From NCBI RefSeq assembly GCF_002162375.1, contig NZ_CP021425.1, positions 1,423,501 through 1,487,500 of the forward strand: a stretch of 64,000 nt of DNA, in the 5' to 3' direction. The position numbers and the translations under genes were made by a program. Shown piece by piece: positions 51,326 through 60,395 of this stretch. Each line of letters begins with the position of its first letter. Positions within the stretch are counted from its first letter, which is position 1. The notes under the pieces are model-generated. The model was not told where the DNA came from and did not search any database. It saw only the letters and a program-made list of their open reading frames with translations. Source of the DNA: Oleiphilus messinensis. Lineage in GTDB: Bacteria > Pseudomonadota > Gammaproteobacteria > Pseudomonadales > Oleiphilaceae.

Positions 51326-51571
51326 TTAAGCCACCGTTTTGTTGTGGCTGCCATCGCAGAAAGGCGGGTTTTGGGTTTGTTTACAACCGCATAAAAAAGC
51401 TTTTTGATTTGCTTCAGGTGTGTAGCGCACCGGGCTGATTCCCGTGCCTTTGTGGCTGCCGTCGCAGAACGGCTGGTTTTCGCTGCGACCGCAGGCACAC
51501 CAGGATATTCGTTGTCCGGCTTCCAGTTCAACCGGAAATGGGGCATCAGCAGCGCGAATTGGCGTGGTCAT
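51326..51571 (-). CDS. Tandem CDGSH iron-sulfur protein
   Basis: 81 residues from the ATG with GGAGG 8 nt upstream (GTG at 51580 is also in frame). Two CDGSH zinc-finger-like motifs: CACGRSENQPFCDGSH and CGCKQTQNPPFCDGSH, each with the 3-Cys-1-His set that binds a 2Fe-2S cluster, in the mitoNEET-related bacterial type. Probable electron carrier or redox sensor in the cytoplasm. Confidence 0.92.
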   Translation of the reverse strand: MTTPIRAADAPFPVELEAGQRISWCACGRSENQPFCDGSHKGTGISPVRYTPEANQKAFLCGCKQTQNPPFCDGSHNKTVA

Positions 51572-51627
51572 GGTGGTCACCTCCGGGTCAAGCCTGTCGA
51601 ATCTACTGATACCAGTTTAGCTGATTT

Positions 51628-53019
51628 TTAGCCATCCTGCGTTGCGGGGAAGTTGCGCATCAGCAATGCGTATTCGGTATTGGCGATATCTGCCGGGAGT
51701 GGAATCTTCACAACGTGGCCGGAACCCGGTGCTGCCTCGACGCTCTGGCCTTTTCGATTCTCGATGTGGGGCAGGTCGAAAGTGTAGTTTCCATCCGGTG
51801 TCATCAGCTCCATACTGTTACCCACTTCGAAACGATTTTTCACGTCAACCACCATAATGCCCTGATCACGGTCTATTTCGGTGATTTCCCCGGCAAACTG
51901 TTGCTTGTCGGAGCGTGAGTTGCCGTTTTCATAGTTTTGATATTCATCATGGACGTGGCGACGCAGGAAGCCTTCGGTATAGCCCCGGTTAGCCAGTTTT
52001 TCCAGTGTATCCATCAGGTTCATATCAAATGGTTTACCCGCTGCCGCATCATCAATTGCTCTGCGGTAGGCCTGTGCGGTGCGTGCAACGTAATAGTAGG
52101 ACTTGGTCCGGCCTTCGATTTTCAGGGAGTGAATCCCCATTTCCGCCAGTTTGTGCACATGGTGAATGGCGCGAAGGTCTTTGGAATTCATGATGTAGGT
52201 GCCATGCTCATCTTCATAGGCCGCCATTTGCTCATCCGGTCTGCCTTTTTCCTGCAGCAGGAAGACTTTGTCCGTGGTACCACCTTCACCGAGGGTGGAT
52301 GCGGTCTCGGGAGACCAGGTTTGAGGCGCGGTTTCTGCAGTGGTATCGGTGACCGGGATGACATTGCCGCTGGCATCTTCTTTTGCTTCCACCGTGTTGT
52401 ATTGCCATCGACAGGCATTGGTGCAGGTGCCCTGGTTGGGATCGCGCTTGTTCATGTACCCGGACAGCAGGCACCGACCGGAGTAGGCAATACACAGTGC
52501 GCCGTGGACGAATACTTCCAATTCCATTTCGGGACATTCATCTCGAATTTCAGCGATCTCATCGAGAGACAGCTCTCTGGACAGAATAATCCGGCTGATG
52601 CCCTGGCGTCCCCAGAATTTTGCCGCAGCGTAGTTAACGACATTGGCTTGCACAGAAAGGTGCACGGGCATATCCGGCCAACGGTCACGCACCAGCATTA
52701 TCAGGCCCGGGTCGGACATGATGAGTGCATCAGGCTGCATGGCAATGACGGGTTCGATGTCTTTCAGATAGGTTTTGATCTTGCTGTTGTGGGGGGCAAT
52801 ATTGCTGGCGACGTAGAATTGTTTGCCTTGTGCATGGGCAAGTTGAATGCCTTGTTCCAGATTCGCCAGATTGAAGTCATTCTCCCGTACTCTGAGACTA
52901 TAGCGCGGCTGCCCGGCGTACACGGCATCTGCCCCATAGGCGAATGCATATTTAAGGTTCTTTAAGGTACCCGCAGGTGAAAGCAATTCGGGTTTAAAAT
53001 GCGAAGATCCGGAAGTCAT
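51628..53019 (-). CDS. trhP: tRNA hydroxylation protein TrhP (YegQ), U32 peptidase-like
   Basis: 463 residues from MTSGSSHFKPELLSPAGTL. U32 signature EVFVHGALCIAYSGRCLLSGY with further Cys in GTCTNACRWQY (four Cys, probable iron-sulfur ligands). The block TDKVFLLQEKGRPDEQMAAY and EDEHGTYIMNSKDLRA matches the YegQ branch rather than the shorter UbiU/UbiV type. In E. coli TrhP takes part in prephenate-dependent formation of 5-hydroxyuridine at the wobble base. A 13-codon upstream extension to 53058 is unlikely. Confidence 0.88.
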   Translation of the reverse strand: MTSGSSHFKPELLSPAGTLKNLKYAFAYGADAVYAGQPRYSLRVRENDFNLANLEQGIQLAHAQGKQFYVASNIAPHNSKIKTYLKDIEPVIAMQPDALIMSDPGLIMLVRDRWPDMPVHLSVQANVVNYAAAKFWGRQGISRIILSRELSLDEIAEIRDECPEMELEVFVHGALCIAYSGRCLLSGYMNKRDPNQGTCTNACRWQYNTVEAKEDASGNVIPVTDTTAETAPQTWSPETASTLGEGGTTDKVFLLQEKGRPDEQMAAYEDEHGTYIMNSKDLRAIHHVHKLAEMGIHSLKIEGRTKSYYYVARTAQAYRRAIDDAAAGKPFDMNLMDTLEKLANRGYTEGFLRRHVHDEYQNYENGNSRSDKQQFAGEITEIDRDQGIMVVDVKNRFEVGNSMELMTPDGNYTFDLPHIENRKGQSVEAAPGSGHVVKIPLPADIANTEYALLMRNFPATQDG

Positions 53020-53204
53020 GAAACCTACCCACAAACAGGAATACTGAAAAGACGCCATAATACCATAATTATTTTATGGAATAAGTAATTGCGCTGTAGA
53101 TCCATGGATCAATTCAGATACGTTGGCGTGCGGGTCGTCCTGGGTTCATGACCCGCTTGCCTCCGTTTTCAGCTCTGCCGCGGAATAGAAGGCAAGCTTA
53201 TTGT

Positions 53205-54338
53205 TCAGTGAGATCCTGCGGGTGAGGGCAATACTTTGTCATCCATCAAGGTGTACTGCATCGAGTCAGCAATCAGCTTTGAGCAATAGGCCTGGACAAT
53301 GCCGCATTGCGAAGCCAGCCACTCCAGACTGCAGAGCTCACTGTGTTCTTGCCCGGATTTTCGCCGTGTGTCCACCAGACTGGATAGAATATCGAATACG
53401 ATTTGGTGTTTGCCGATGCTTTCAATCGGGGGCTCACCACCGGTCAGTTGCATCATTCGGGTGCTGGCGAGGGGCATGAGGTCATTGCGAATCGATTCAT
53501 CTTTCGCAATGATCGACATGAGCTCCTGTTTGGGCACCATGTAAAGATCGACATCTTGACTGGCTGCAATGGCATCGTAGCAATTTTTGTCGGAGTTCAG
53601 GAGCACGGCCTCTCCAATAATTTCCCCCGGCCCGACAGTGAAGGCCGGCTTGTTTGTTCCGTTATGATCCGGGACGCACAGATTGACCGAACCCCGGGCA
53701 ATTAAATATAGATACGGGGCTGGTTCACCACGTTTGAAAATGGCTTCATCTTTTGCGACAACGGCCCGGTCATGTCCGGCAAACAGGTCCATCTGGTTCG
53801 AGAGATGCGCTTCGCTGAACGAGCTGGGCAAGGCGGAGTCAGACAATAACTTGCGATGCTTTCTCTCTATGCTGTGATCGCTGTCCTGCTCTGAAGCCGA
53901 AATGGATCGTGTTGTATCCACAAAGGGGCTTTGTACAGAAAAGTTACATGTTGAATCGACATAGATACTAAAACCTTCGCACTTTTGTCGATGAGAGTAT
54001 AAAACCTGTTTCAATATCAGGAGTGTGACATCGGAAACGTCATGGGCGTCATCAACGACAAAACGATCGATCAGAATATCATTTGCTTCTGGGGAATCGG
54101 CCATGTCCACTGCAGAAAGGTCTGTTCGCAGGCGAAGTGAGGCAATGGCTCTGGAATTGTTCAGAACCAGTAGATGTTGTGTAGAAGGCATCAGATCCGT
54201 TCGATCATAGTAATATTTGCCGGAACCGAGCCGTGCCCCTAAAAATTGAAACAGTGTATCCCGATCCTCATCCGTTTTGACCCAACTGAACACAATACTC
54301 AAAACTACATCCCTCCGAATTTTCGGGCTGAATTCCAA
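53205..54338 (-). CDS. GNAT-like plus cNMP-binding plus Crp-type HTH protein
   Basis: 377 residues. The first about 160 form a GNAT/FeeM-like domain without a clear acetyl-CoA loop (HLLVLNNSRAIASLRLRTDL, then VDDAHDVSDVTLLILKQVL), probably degenerate. Residues about 190-300 are a cyclic-nucleotide-binding fold (EAIFKRGEPAPYLYLIARGS, VGPGEIIGEAVLLN). The C-terminus resembles a Crp winged helix (LCSLEWLASQCGIVQAYCSKLI). It is encoded 60 bp after the larger three-domain protein and shares its first two domains, so the two may form a complex or a sensor-synthase pair. Some regulators have this plan. Confidence 0.6.
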   Translation of the reverse strand: MEFSPKIRRDVVLSIVFSWVKTDEDRDTLFQFLGARLGSGKYYYDRTDLMPSTQHLLVLNNSRAIASLRLRTDLSAVDMADSPEANDILIDRFVVDDAHDVSDVTLLILKQVLYSHRQKCEGFSIYVDSTCNFSVQSPFVDTTRSISASEQDSDHSIERKHRKLLSDSALPSSFSEAHLSNQMDLFAGHDRAVVAKDEAIFKRGEPAPYLYLIARGSVNLCVPDHNGTNKPAFTVGPGEIIGEAVLLNSDKNCYDAIAASQDVDLYMVPKQELMSIIAKDESIRNDLMPLASTRMMQLTGGEPPIESIGKHQIVFDILSSLVDTRRKSGQEHSELCSLEWLASQCGIVQAYCSKLIADSMQYTLMDDKVLPSPAGSH

Positions 54339-54398
54339 TAAGTTAAACTTTGACTTTTACGCACTGGCTTCAGTGCGGCAGGGTATTCTTTTCCGGTA

Positions 54399-56324
54399 TC
54401 AGGTTTGTAACAGGAATATCCAGTTTTCAGGGATATCTGTCAGACGCTTTTTAATGACCTTGAGACCAACTTCTTTGAACAGCTGTTCGTAGCGCTCAAC
54501 CAAAAACAAGCGCTGCCCCATGAAATGGTGGATGACTTCAAATCCGCGTCCCCAGGAGTCCCGGTTTTGGCGTGTATTACTGGGCAACTGCATCTGGTCT
54601 TGAATCATAATGTAGGCACCTTCGCCAAGACCTGTTTTGATATCGGTGAGGAATTTTTCCGCCATGCCCTCGTGATTCAGCAAGTCGTGCATCATCGCAA
54701 AACACATCACAAGGTCTGCAGGGCGGGTATTGGCATTCCCGATTTGCTTGAGGCGTTCACTTTCATTCAATATCCACGATTCCGCGTGCCCTTGCTCAAC
54801 CCGAATCCGGCTTGCGAGATCATTTTTCTCGACATTGGATGTGGCGAGTTTGCAGCAGTCGGGGCTGATATCAACACCAATACCTTTTAATTTCGGAATG
54901 CGCTCACAAATGTCGATCAGGCGCAAACCCGAGCCGCAACCGATATCCAGCAGGGTTTCGACAGCGTCCAACTCCAGTAACTCGAGCATGTGCTGGTCGG
55001 TGAAGTACTTGGAAATATGGGCGGAGGAGGCGGCCATGGCCTGATCGTTGCGGTTGATTTCCTTACCGTAGACCAGTTCACCCTTCATCATGCCCTCGAT
55101 TGCCGCGATTACCGGGTTATAGCCCCCCACTAACCATTCCAGAAAGCCCATTTCCCGGCAGATACCTTCACGTTCCGAAGCGGGTAGCTGATAGCCTGAA
55201 TCGTGCTTCTGCATGACGCGCATGTCGACCAGGAAATCGAGCACAATCTGGGTGCTCTCGGGGTTGGCCTGCATTTTATCTGCAAGTTTATCGATTGTGA
55301 CCGGTTCGTCCTGTTGAAACAGTTCGAAGCCACCCATGGAATTCAAACCCTGCAATATCCGCGCGATCAGGTAGTCATTGAACAAATCAATCCCGGTAAT
55401 GGGCTTTTGCGCGATCTGCACCATTTTCGACTGCAGGCTGTTGGCCAGAAATTCAAACCCAGAGTAGACCCGTTCCGGGTGCTGGCTGGCGTAGGCCAGG
55501 AACTCGGTCTCCGTCACTTCGATGAGTTGGGTGTCTTCAAGGCATTCGGCGGTATACATGTAGGTATTTTCCGGAATATTTCGCTGACCGAAAATATCCC
55601 CGACTTTAAGCTCACCAAGGTCGTGTATACCCGTGTCAGTGGTTACCAGTAACCGGACTCGGCCCTTGATGACTTGAAAATAATTTCGGGCGGCTCCGCC
55701 TTGTTGTACGGCCGGTTCGCCGGTACGGAAATAAAACCGGCTTGGCGTGTCCGGACCGGGTGGTATTTCCGGTGTATCGAGCATCAAAGCTGACATCGGA
55801 CAGTGCATTCTGACCAGTGGGCGTTTGATTCGCTCGCATACGAAGGGATCTGCGATGCGGTCAAAACCGAGTGACGTTAATAACTTTTCAATTGCTTGGT
55901 CGATAATTACAAAACAGTGCTTCAGGTTTCGATTGGCCACCCAAAGTCGAGCACATTGCATTAACCCTTTTACGATGTAAGGGGTAGCCCGGTGACGACG
56001 ACTCACACAAAGCTGGGTAATACAGCCAGCACTTTCACGGCCACCGTTCTTATTTACGCAGCGGGCGCGTAAATCGGAAACATCGTAGTGGTCATCCAGT
56101 GGCACCCCGGCCATCGTGTCTGCTGACAGACGCATGGCCCCCACCGGCTTTTGATCAACATACGCGATAAAATTAACGGTATTGTCGTAGCAGTCATACC
56201 GGTCGTAGATGAATTCTTCATCGGTTTTCAGACGTTTCTCTTCGTCTGCAAAGACTTGGTGACGAATGCGAAACACGTCGTTAAGCTCTTGATCCGTGGT
56301 GGCGATTCTGATGTTAACGCTCAA
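54399..56324 (-). CDS. FeeM/LuxI-like acyltransferase fused to cNMP-binding domain, winged helix and methyltransferase
   Basis: 641 residues. Residues 1-185 resemble N-acyl amino acid synthases and autoinducer synthases of the GNAT fold: FRIRHQVFADEE at 18-29 and VGAMRLSAD at 61-69, then QLCVSRRHR. Residues about 195-305 are a cNMP-binding fold (YFRTGEPAVQQGGAARNYFQ, LKVGDIFGQRNI). Residues about 315-400 resemble a methyltransferase dimerisation winged helix; 440-641 are a class I SAM methyltransferase (LLDIGCGSG at 458-466, VDISPDC, DLVMCFAMMHDL). One chain could build and methylate an acyl compound under control of a small ligand. Product unknown. Confidence 0.7.
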   Translation of the reverse strand: MSVNIRIATTDQELNDVFRIRHQVFADEEKRLKTDEEFIYDRYDCYDNTVNFIAYVDQKPVGAMRLSADTMAGVPLDDHYDVSDLRARCVNKNGGRESAGCITQLCVSRRHRATPYIVKGLMQCARLWVANRNLKHCFVIIDQAIEKLLTSLGFDRIADPFVCERIKRPLVRMHCPMSALMLDTPEIPPGPDTPSRFYFRTGEPAVQQGGAARNYFQVIKGRVRLLVTTDTGIHDLGELKVGDIFGQRNIPENTYMYTAECLEDTQLIEVTETEFLAYASQHPERVYSGFEFLANSLQSKMVQIAQKPITGIDLFNDYLIARILQGLNSMGGFELFQQDEPVTIDKLADKMQANPESTQIVLDFLVDMRVMQKHDSGYQLPASEREGICREMGFLEWLVGGYNPVIAAIEGMMKGELVYGKEINRNDQAMAASSAHISKYFTDQHMLELLELDAVETLLDIGCGSGLRLIDICERIPKLKGIGVDISPDCCKLATSNVEKNDLASRIRVEQGHAESWILNESERLKQIGNANTRPADLVMCFAMMHDLLNHEGMAEKFLTDIKTGLGEGAYIMIQDQMQLPSNTRQNRDSWGRGFEVIHHFMGQRLFLVERYEQLFKEVGLKVIKKRLTDIPENWIFLLQT

Positions 56325-56524
56325 TATTCCCTCTCCTGAAAACCTGTGAACTATCTTGAGTATAGGCTTCGGATCTGTTAATTCAATGCGTTATTTTGTG
56401 CGTCTCAGAAGCTTGTCGAAACGGGTTTGTGCAACTAAGCTTCGCCCTATAACTTCATGTTTTGTAATCACCCATTATTGTCTATTCCATCCCGGTCTAC
56501 CGCTTTGAAACAGGCTTCCCAGCA

Positions 56525-57433
56525 ATGAAAAACGACAGTGCCAGTTCTACGGCTTTTACGGTTGTGCAAGGTATTTTACATATCGCTCGCAGTACGGATT
56601 ATCCTGGGGGGCAGCTTGTCAGTGACTCCGTTTCTCAATTCTGTGAAAACCTGCTTCATAGTTCTGAAGAAGGGCGCAGGCGACTGCGACAAATGAGTAC
56701 ATCTTGGGGATATCGATTACTGCTGCTGAAAGAAAAGCTCCTGATGCCGGGAATCAGTCTGCACTATGCATTACGCAAGCGCTACATTGAAGACTACATC
56801 AGTGCACAGCTTGAACAAGGCTGTACTCAGGTTATCAATCTCGGTGCGGGTTTTGATTCGTTGCTCTATCGCCTGAGCCAGGAATACCCCCATGTAAATC
56901 TTATTGAAGTTGACCATCCGGCAACACAAGCCGTCAAAGTTGATGCTTTCCAGCAGATATTGGCGAAGACGAATACCACGATGCCTGAGAACCTTCATTT
57001 TCTGCCGGTTGAGTTTGAGAGTCAGGAGGTTCAAACTGCGCTGCAATCTTCGGAATGTTTCAATGTGGATCGGCCAACGGTGTACATTTTTGAAGGTGTG
57101 TTACCCTACTTGAATCCTGAGACCGTTGTTCGCAATTTTCAAGCACTGAAATCGCTGGGACATCCCACTTTTTCCGTTATTTTTAGTGCCGTTGTTCCCC
57201 TTTCCAAACACTTAAAATCGTTCGGTGTTTTGTTTAATCTGTATTTAAAACTGAAAGGTGAACCGCTTAACTGGATGTGCGAAACAGAATCCCTTCCCGG
57301 ATTCTTCAAGACATTCGGTTTCAAGATACTCGACACCTGCGATGCCGAGGGGTTTAAACGTAACTACCTGCCCGAAAATTTCAATGGCCCCATGCAGGTT
57401 GTAGAGTATATGGCGGTTGCCGTGCCGGATTAA
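56525..57433 (+). CDS. Leucine-carboxyl-methyltransferase-family SAM methyltransferase
   Basis: 302 residues. LCM/PPM1 family pattern: VINLGAGFDSLLYRL at about 103-117, LIEVDHPATQAVK, then YIFEGVLPYLNPETV. In bacteria this family O-methylates carboxyl groups of small molecules or polyketides. Divergent from the three-domain synthase gene (200 bp apart). Its 3' end overlaps the opposite-strand regulator by 4 bp. A second methyltransferase next to the fusion suggests a carboxyl-methylated product; inference. Confidence 0.8.
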   Translation: MKNDSASSTAFTVVQGILHIARSTDYPGGQLVSDSVSQFCENLLHSSEEGRRRLRQMSTSWGYRLLLLKEKLLMPGISLHYALRKRYIEDYISAQLEQGCTQVINLGAGFDSLLYRLSQEYPHVNLIEVDHPATQAVKVDAFQQILAKTNTTMPENLHFLPVEFESQEVQTALQSSECFNVDRPTVYIFEGVLPYLNPETVVRNFQALKSLGHPTFSVIFSAVVPLSKHLKSFGVLFNLYLKLKGEPLNWMCETESLPGFFKTFGFKILDTCDAEGFKRNYLPENFNGPMQVVEYMAVAVPD

Positions 57434-58431
57434 ATTCGACTTGTCTCAAACCGCTTCCGATATAGTGTTGGCGTTAACCCGACCTTTTCTTTGAATAAGC
57501 GCCGGAAGGAGTTCACATCCTCATATCCAACGTGCAAGGTAATTTGTTCAAACGATGTTTTACTGCTTTCGAGCAAGTGTTTTGCGCGTTCGATTCGCAG
57601 GCTTTGCAGGTACTGAATCGGAGACTGCTCCGTCGCATCTTTAAAGCGGCGGATAAAATTCCGCATACCAAAGCCAAAGTGATCGATTACGTGCTCCATT
57701 TGAATGTTTCGTGACAGGTTTTTCTCCATCCAGATTTGCACTTCCAGAATTTTTGCATCGTTATGACCTTTTTTGAATGTGGTGGACGAGTAGGGCAGTT
57801 GGCTCCGCGTAGCATTATCAACGAGCAGGTTTTTAGCACACTCCGATGCGAGTTGCGGTGAACTGAATTTGCGAATCATATGAAGCAGTAAATCGGTTCC
57901 CGTTGTTGACCCTCCAGAACACATTACCAGTCCGTCGTCAGTAACGGTTCGCTCGGTTTGTAGTTTTACGCTGGGGAATCGTCGACGAAACTGGTCTGCA
58001 AAAGCCCAGTGTGTTGTTGCGAATCGACCGTCGAGCAACCCGGCCTGCGCACTGAGGAAAGACCCCGTGCACATGCTGGCAATATAAGTCCCATGAGCGT
58101 GACACTCGCGCAGCCAATCGATGAGTGTCCCCTGCTTGGGCAGTACGGCCAGTACGTTAAACATGAAACCCGGGACAATTACGAGATCGGGATTCGCAAT
58201 CTGTGCCAAGCTGGTTTCCGGGGTTAGTGTTAATCCGCCAGTACAGGAAACGCTACGGCCATCAACCGAAGCGCTGGCCACCTGAAAGGGGATGGGAAGT
58301 GGCGTTGTGCTGTTTACGGCAAATTTTCGGTTGGAATACTGGTGCAATACATTCGCGCATTCGAAAAACTCCAATGCGACAGACACACTGGTTGAAGAAC
58401 AGCGGTCAGCCATCAGTACAGTAACGTTCAT
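57430..58431 (-). CDS. GlxA-type AraC-family transcriptional regulator (DJ-1/PfpI plus HTH_18)
   Basis: 333 residues. N-terminal DJ-1/PfpI domain (DLVIVPGFMFNVLAVLPKQG, YIASMCTGSFLSAQAGLLDG with the nucleophile-elbow Cys) and C-terminal AraC DNA-binding domain (IDHFGFGMRNFIRRFKDATE, ITLHVGYEDVNSFRRLFKEK). It is divergent from the alpha/beta hydrolase gene at 58576 and convergent with the LCM methyltransferase, so it probably controls one of them. Ligand unknown. Confidence 0.88.
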   Translation of the reverse strand: MNVTVLMADRCSSTSVSVALEFFECANVLHQYSNRKFAVNSTTPLPIPFQVASASVDGRSVSCTGGLTLTPETSLAQIANPDLVIVPGFMFNVLAVLPKQGTLIDWLRECHAHGTYIASMCTGSFLSAQAGLLDGRFATTHWAFADQFRRRFPSVKLQTERTVTDDGLVMCSGGSTTGTDLLLHMIRKFSSPQLASECAKNLLVDNATRSQLPYSSTTFKKGHNDAKILEVQIWMEKNLSRNIQMEHVIDHFGFGMRNFIRRFKDATEQSPIQYLQSLRIERAKHLLESSKTSFEQITLHVGYEDVNSFRRLFKEKVGLTPTLYRKRFETSRI

Positions 58432-58575
58432 TTTCTGCTCATCTATATCTTATCGAAACATAGTCAAATTTAGCATGTAAAATGTCATTTTTGCCAGTGT
58501 TGATGAATCGCCTTTGTTTCTATCATGAAATCACGGATTCAATCCTCTGATGGTATGTAGGGAAAAGGTGACATC

Positions 58576-59442
58576 ATGAGTTTCAAATATACGTTATATC
58601 GCTATTTTAAAAAGCCGTTTTTCGGGCGTTTCAATCGGCCCTGGCGATGGCCCGAAGGCATTGATCAAAACCTGTGGCATCGACTCGATGTGCCCAGCCG
58701 TTCCGGTTCAATGTTGTCCGCGCTGGTTGCGGAATCACCTAATTTGCTCACGAAAGGAGCTGTTTTACTGGTTCATCCGATGGGGGCAATCGCCAAAGGA
58801 TTTTGGATGAAGCACGGACATGCTGATCTGCTCCTGAATGCCGGTTATCACGTTATGGTATTTGACTTGAATGGCTTCGGTGAAAGTACCAACGCCACAA
58901 TGGATTATCCCCTTGATGTGTTAGCTGCAGGGCTGGCATTACAAGGGCGCTACCCGGAACTGCCAATCGCCGTAATGGGGTCGTCCATGGGGGCAGCGAT
59001 GAGCATTTGTGCCCTGGCTGAGCCGGATCATCCTTTTCGGGCTGCGGTATTTGAGTCTGCATTCCCGACACTGCTTCATTTCTGGCGTCGTTTTCCCATC
59101 CCGAAACTGGGAATTCAAATGAGCAAATTTGTGTATCCAGCTGGTGAGCGGCGTTTGCGACCAACCTATGCGGTGGACAGCTGGATTGATGCCCCTCCTG
59201 TTTTGCTGATTTATGGTGATGCGGATCAATTCACACCTGTAGAAGATGGTGAGTTACTGAAAGATTGCATGAATCGAAAAACCAATACCACATTCTGGTG
59301 CGTTCCCGATGTGGAGCACACTCAGGCTTACAAAGCCCAGCCACAGGCCTATGCCGATCGTGTACTCTCGTTCCTGAGTTCTCGCATGTCTCAGGTTAAG
59401 CCGAAATCGAAGAGTTGTTCCAGTGTTGTTCTTATGGATTAA
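58576..59442 (+). CDS. Alpha/beta hydrolase
   Basis: 288 residues. Oxyanion motif HPMGAIAKG, nucleophile elbow GSSMG (Ser at 137), Asp in LLIYGDADQFTP and His in VEHTQAYK complete the triad. It is a cytoplasmic esterase or lipase-like enzyme. It runs directly into the acyl-CoA thioesterase gene (12 bp apart), suggesting joint action on acyl esters. Confidence 0.85.
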   Translation: MSFKYTLYRYFKKPFFGRFNRPWRWPEGIDQNLWHRLDVPSRSGSMLSALVAESPNLLTKGAVLLVHPMGAIAKGFWMKHGHADLLLNAGYHVMVFDLNGFGESTNATMDYPLDVLAAGLALQGRYPELPIAVMGSSMGAAMSICALAEPDHPFRAAVFESAFPTLLHFWRRFPIPKLGIQMSKFVYPAGERRLRPTYAVDSWIDAPPVLLIYGDADQFTPVEDGELLKDCMNRKTNTTFWCVPDVEHTQAYKAQPQAYADRVLSFLSSRMSQVKPKSKSCSSVVLMD

Positions 59443-59453
59443 TGGAGAAAGTC

Positions 59454-60275
59454 ATGATTGTTGAATTAGAAACCAAGCCAATTGCGTTACGGGATATCTG
59501 CAGAAACGTACGCTCAAGTCGGGATGTAACGGTTGACGTTCCCGCTGGGTGGGGCCAGGGGCGAGCTACGTTCGGTGGTCTGGTCGCGGCGGTTATGTTT
59601 GAGAAAATACCTGAGCGAATTCACGAGAATCGAACCCTTCGCTCTATTCTGCTCTCTTTTGTTGCGCCCGTTGTGCCAGGCACAATGGAGATTAGTGTAA
59701 ACAAGCTTCGCTCAGGCAAGTCTGCGACCCAGGTTCAGGTTACGGTCTATCAGGATGAGCAGATTTGTGCGGTGATGCTCGCCAGTTTTGGTAATGCGAG
59801 GCAATCGGCGGTTGCAGTGAACTATGAAGAAGCGCCTCCCATATCTAACCCGGATCAGGTTCAAGAATTTCCATTCATACCCGGTGTAACGCCCGATTTC
59901 ACCCAGCATTTTGATTATCGTTATGCTGTTGGCCAGATTCCGTTTACCGGTGCGGATGAATCGGTTGTGGGGGGATGGATTCGTTCACGCCAAGCTGAAA
60001 CCAACCCTTTGACCGTTGCAGAATTGCTTGCCTTACTGGACGCCTGGCCACCGGCAATCCTTTCCAAGCTCAAACAACCAGCGGCAGGCAGTACCCTGAC
60101 CTGGTCTGTCAGCTTTTTTGACTTGCCCGACTCCAAAATGGCAGACGACTGGTGGCAGTATGAGGCCCATATTCAGCATGCTGCAGATGGTTACAGCCAC
60201 ATCGATGCATCGATGTGGGATGACACCGGAAAAGTTGTAGCCATTAGTCGGCAGACAGTGAGTGTTTTTGGTTAA
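59454..60275 (+). CDS. Acyl-CoA thioesterase family protein (double hotdog, TesB-like)
   Basis: 273 residues; ATG at 59454 has GGAG 6 nt upstream. The double-hotdog arrangement is visible: GWGQGRATFGGLVAAVMFEKI with LRSILLSFVAPVVPG in the first half, and GGWIRSRQAETNPLTVAELLALLDAWPPA with LTWSVSFFDLP in the second. It cleaves acyl-CoA in the cytoplasm. Probably cotranscribed with the alpha/beta hydrolase. Confidence 0.85.
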   Translation: MIVELETKPIALRDICRNVRSSRDVTVDVPAGWGQGRATFGGLVAAVMFEKIPERIHENRTLRSILLSFVAPVVPGTMEISVNKLRSGKSATQVQVTVYQDEQICAVMLASFGNARQSAVAVNYEEAPPISNPDQVQEFPFIPGVTPDFTQHFDYRYAVGQIPFTGADESVVGGWIRSRQAETNPLTVAELLALLDAWPPAILSKLKQPAAGSTLTWSVSFFDLPDSKMADDWWQYEAHIQHAADGYSHIDASMWDDTGKVVAISRQTVSVFG

Positions 60276-60306
60276 CACGGCATTGTCGTTGAATTTAAAA
60301 CGCTGA

Positions 60307-60347
60307 GATCCTCGGTTTGGTTTAATGAATAGGGCCGACCGAGGATC
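60307..60347. terminator. Bidirectional hairpin between convergent genes
   Basis: GATCCTCGGT/ACCGAGGATC, a 10-bp perfect stem with a 21-nt loop, between the thioesterase and LysR genes. No long T-run. Confidence 0.6.
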
Positions 60348-60395
60348 AATTGCAATTGATTCAGCGTAAATCGGCGTAATAAGCGTCAACAGAGC

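Noticed and set aside
51937-52965. A 342-codon plus-strand frame opposite trhP
   Set aside because: Composition and lack of any recognisable motif show it is the antisense shadow of the trhP gene, whose motifs are clear.
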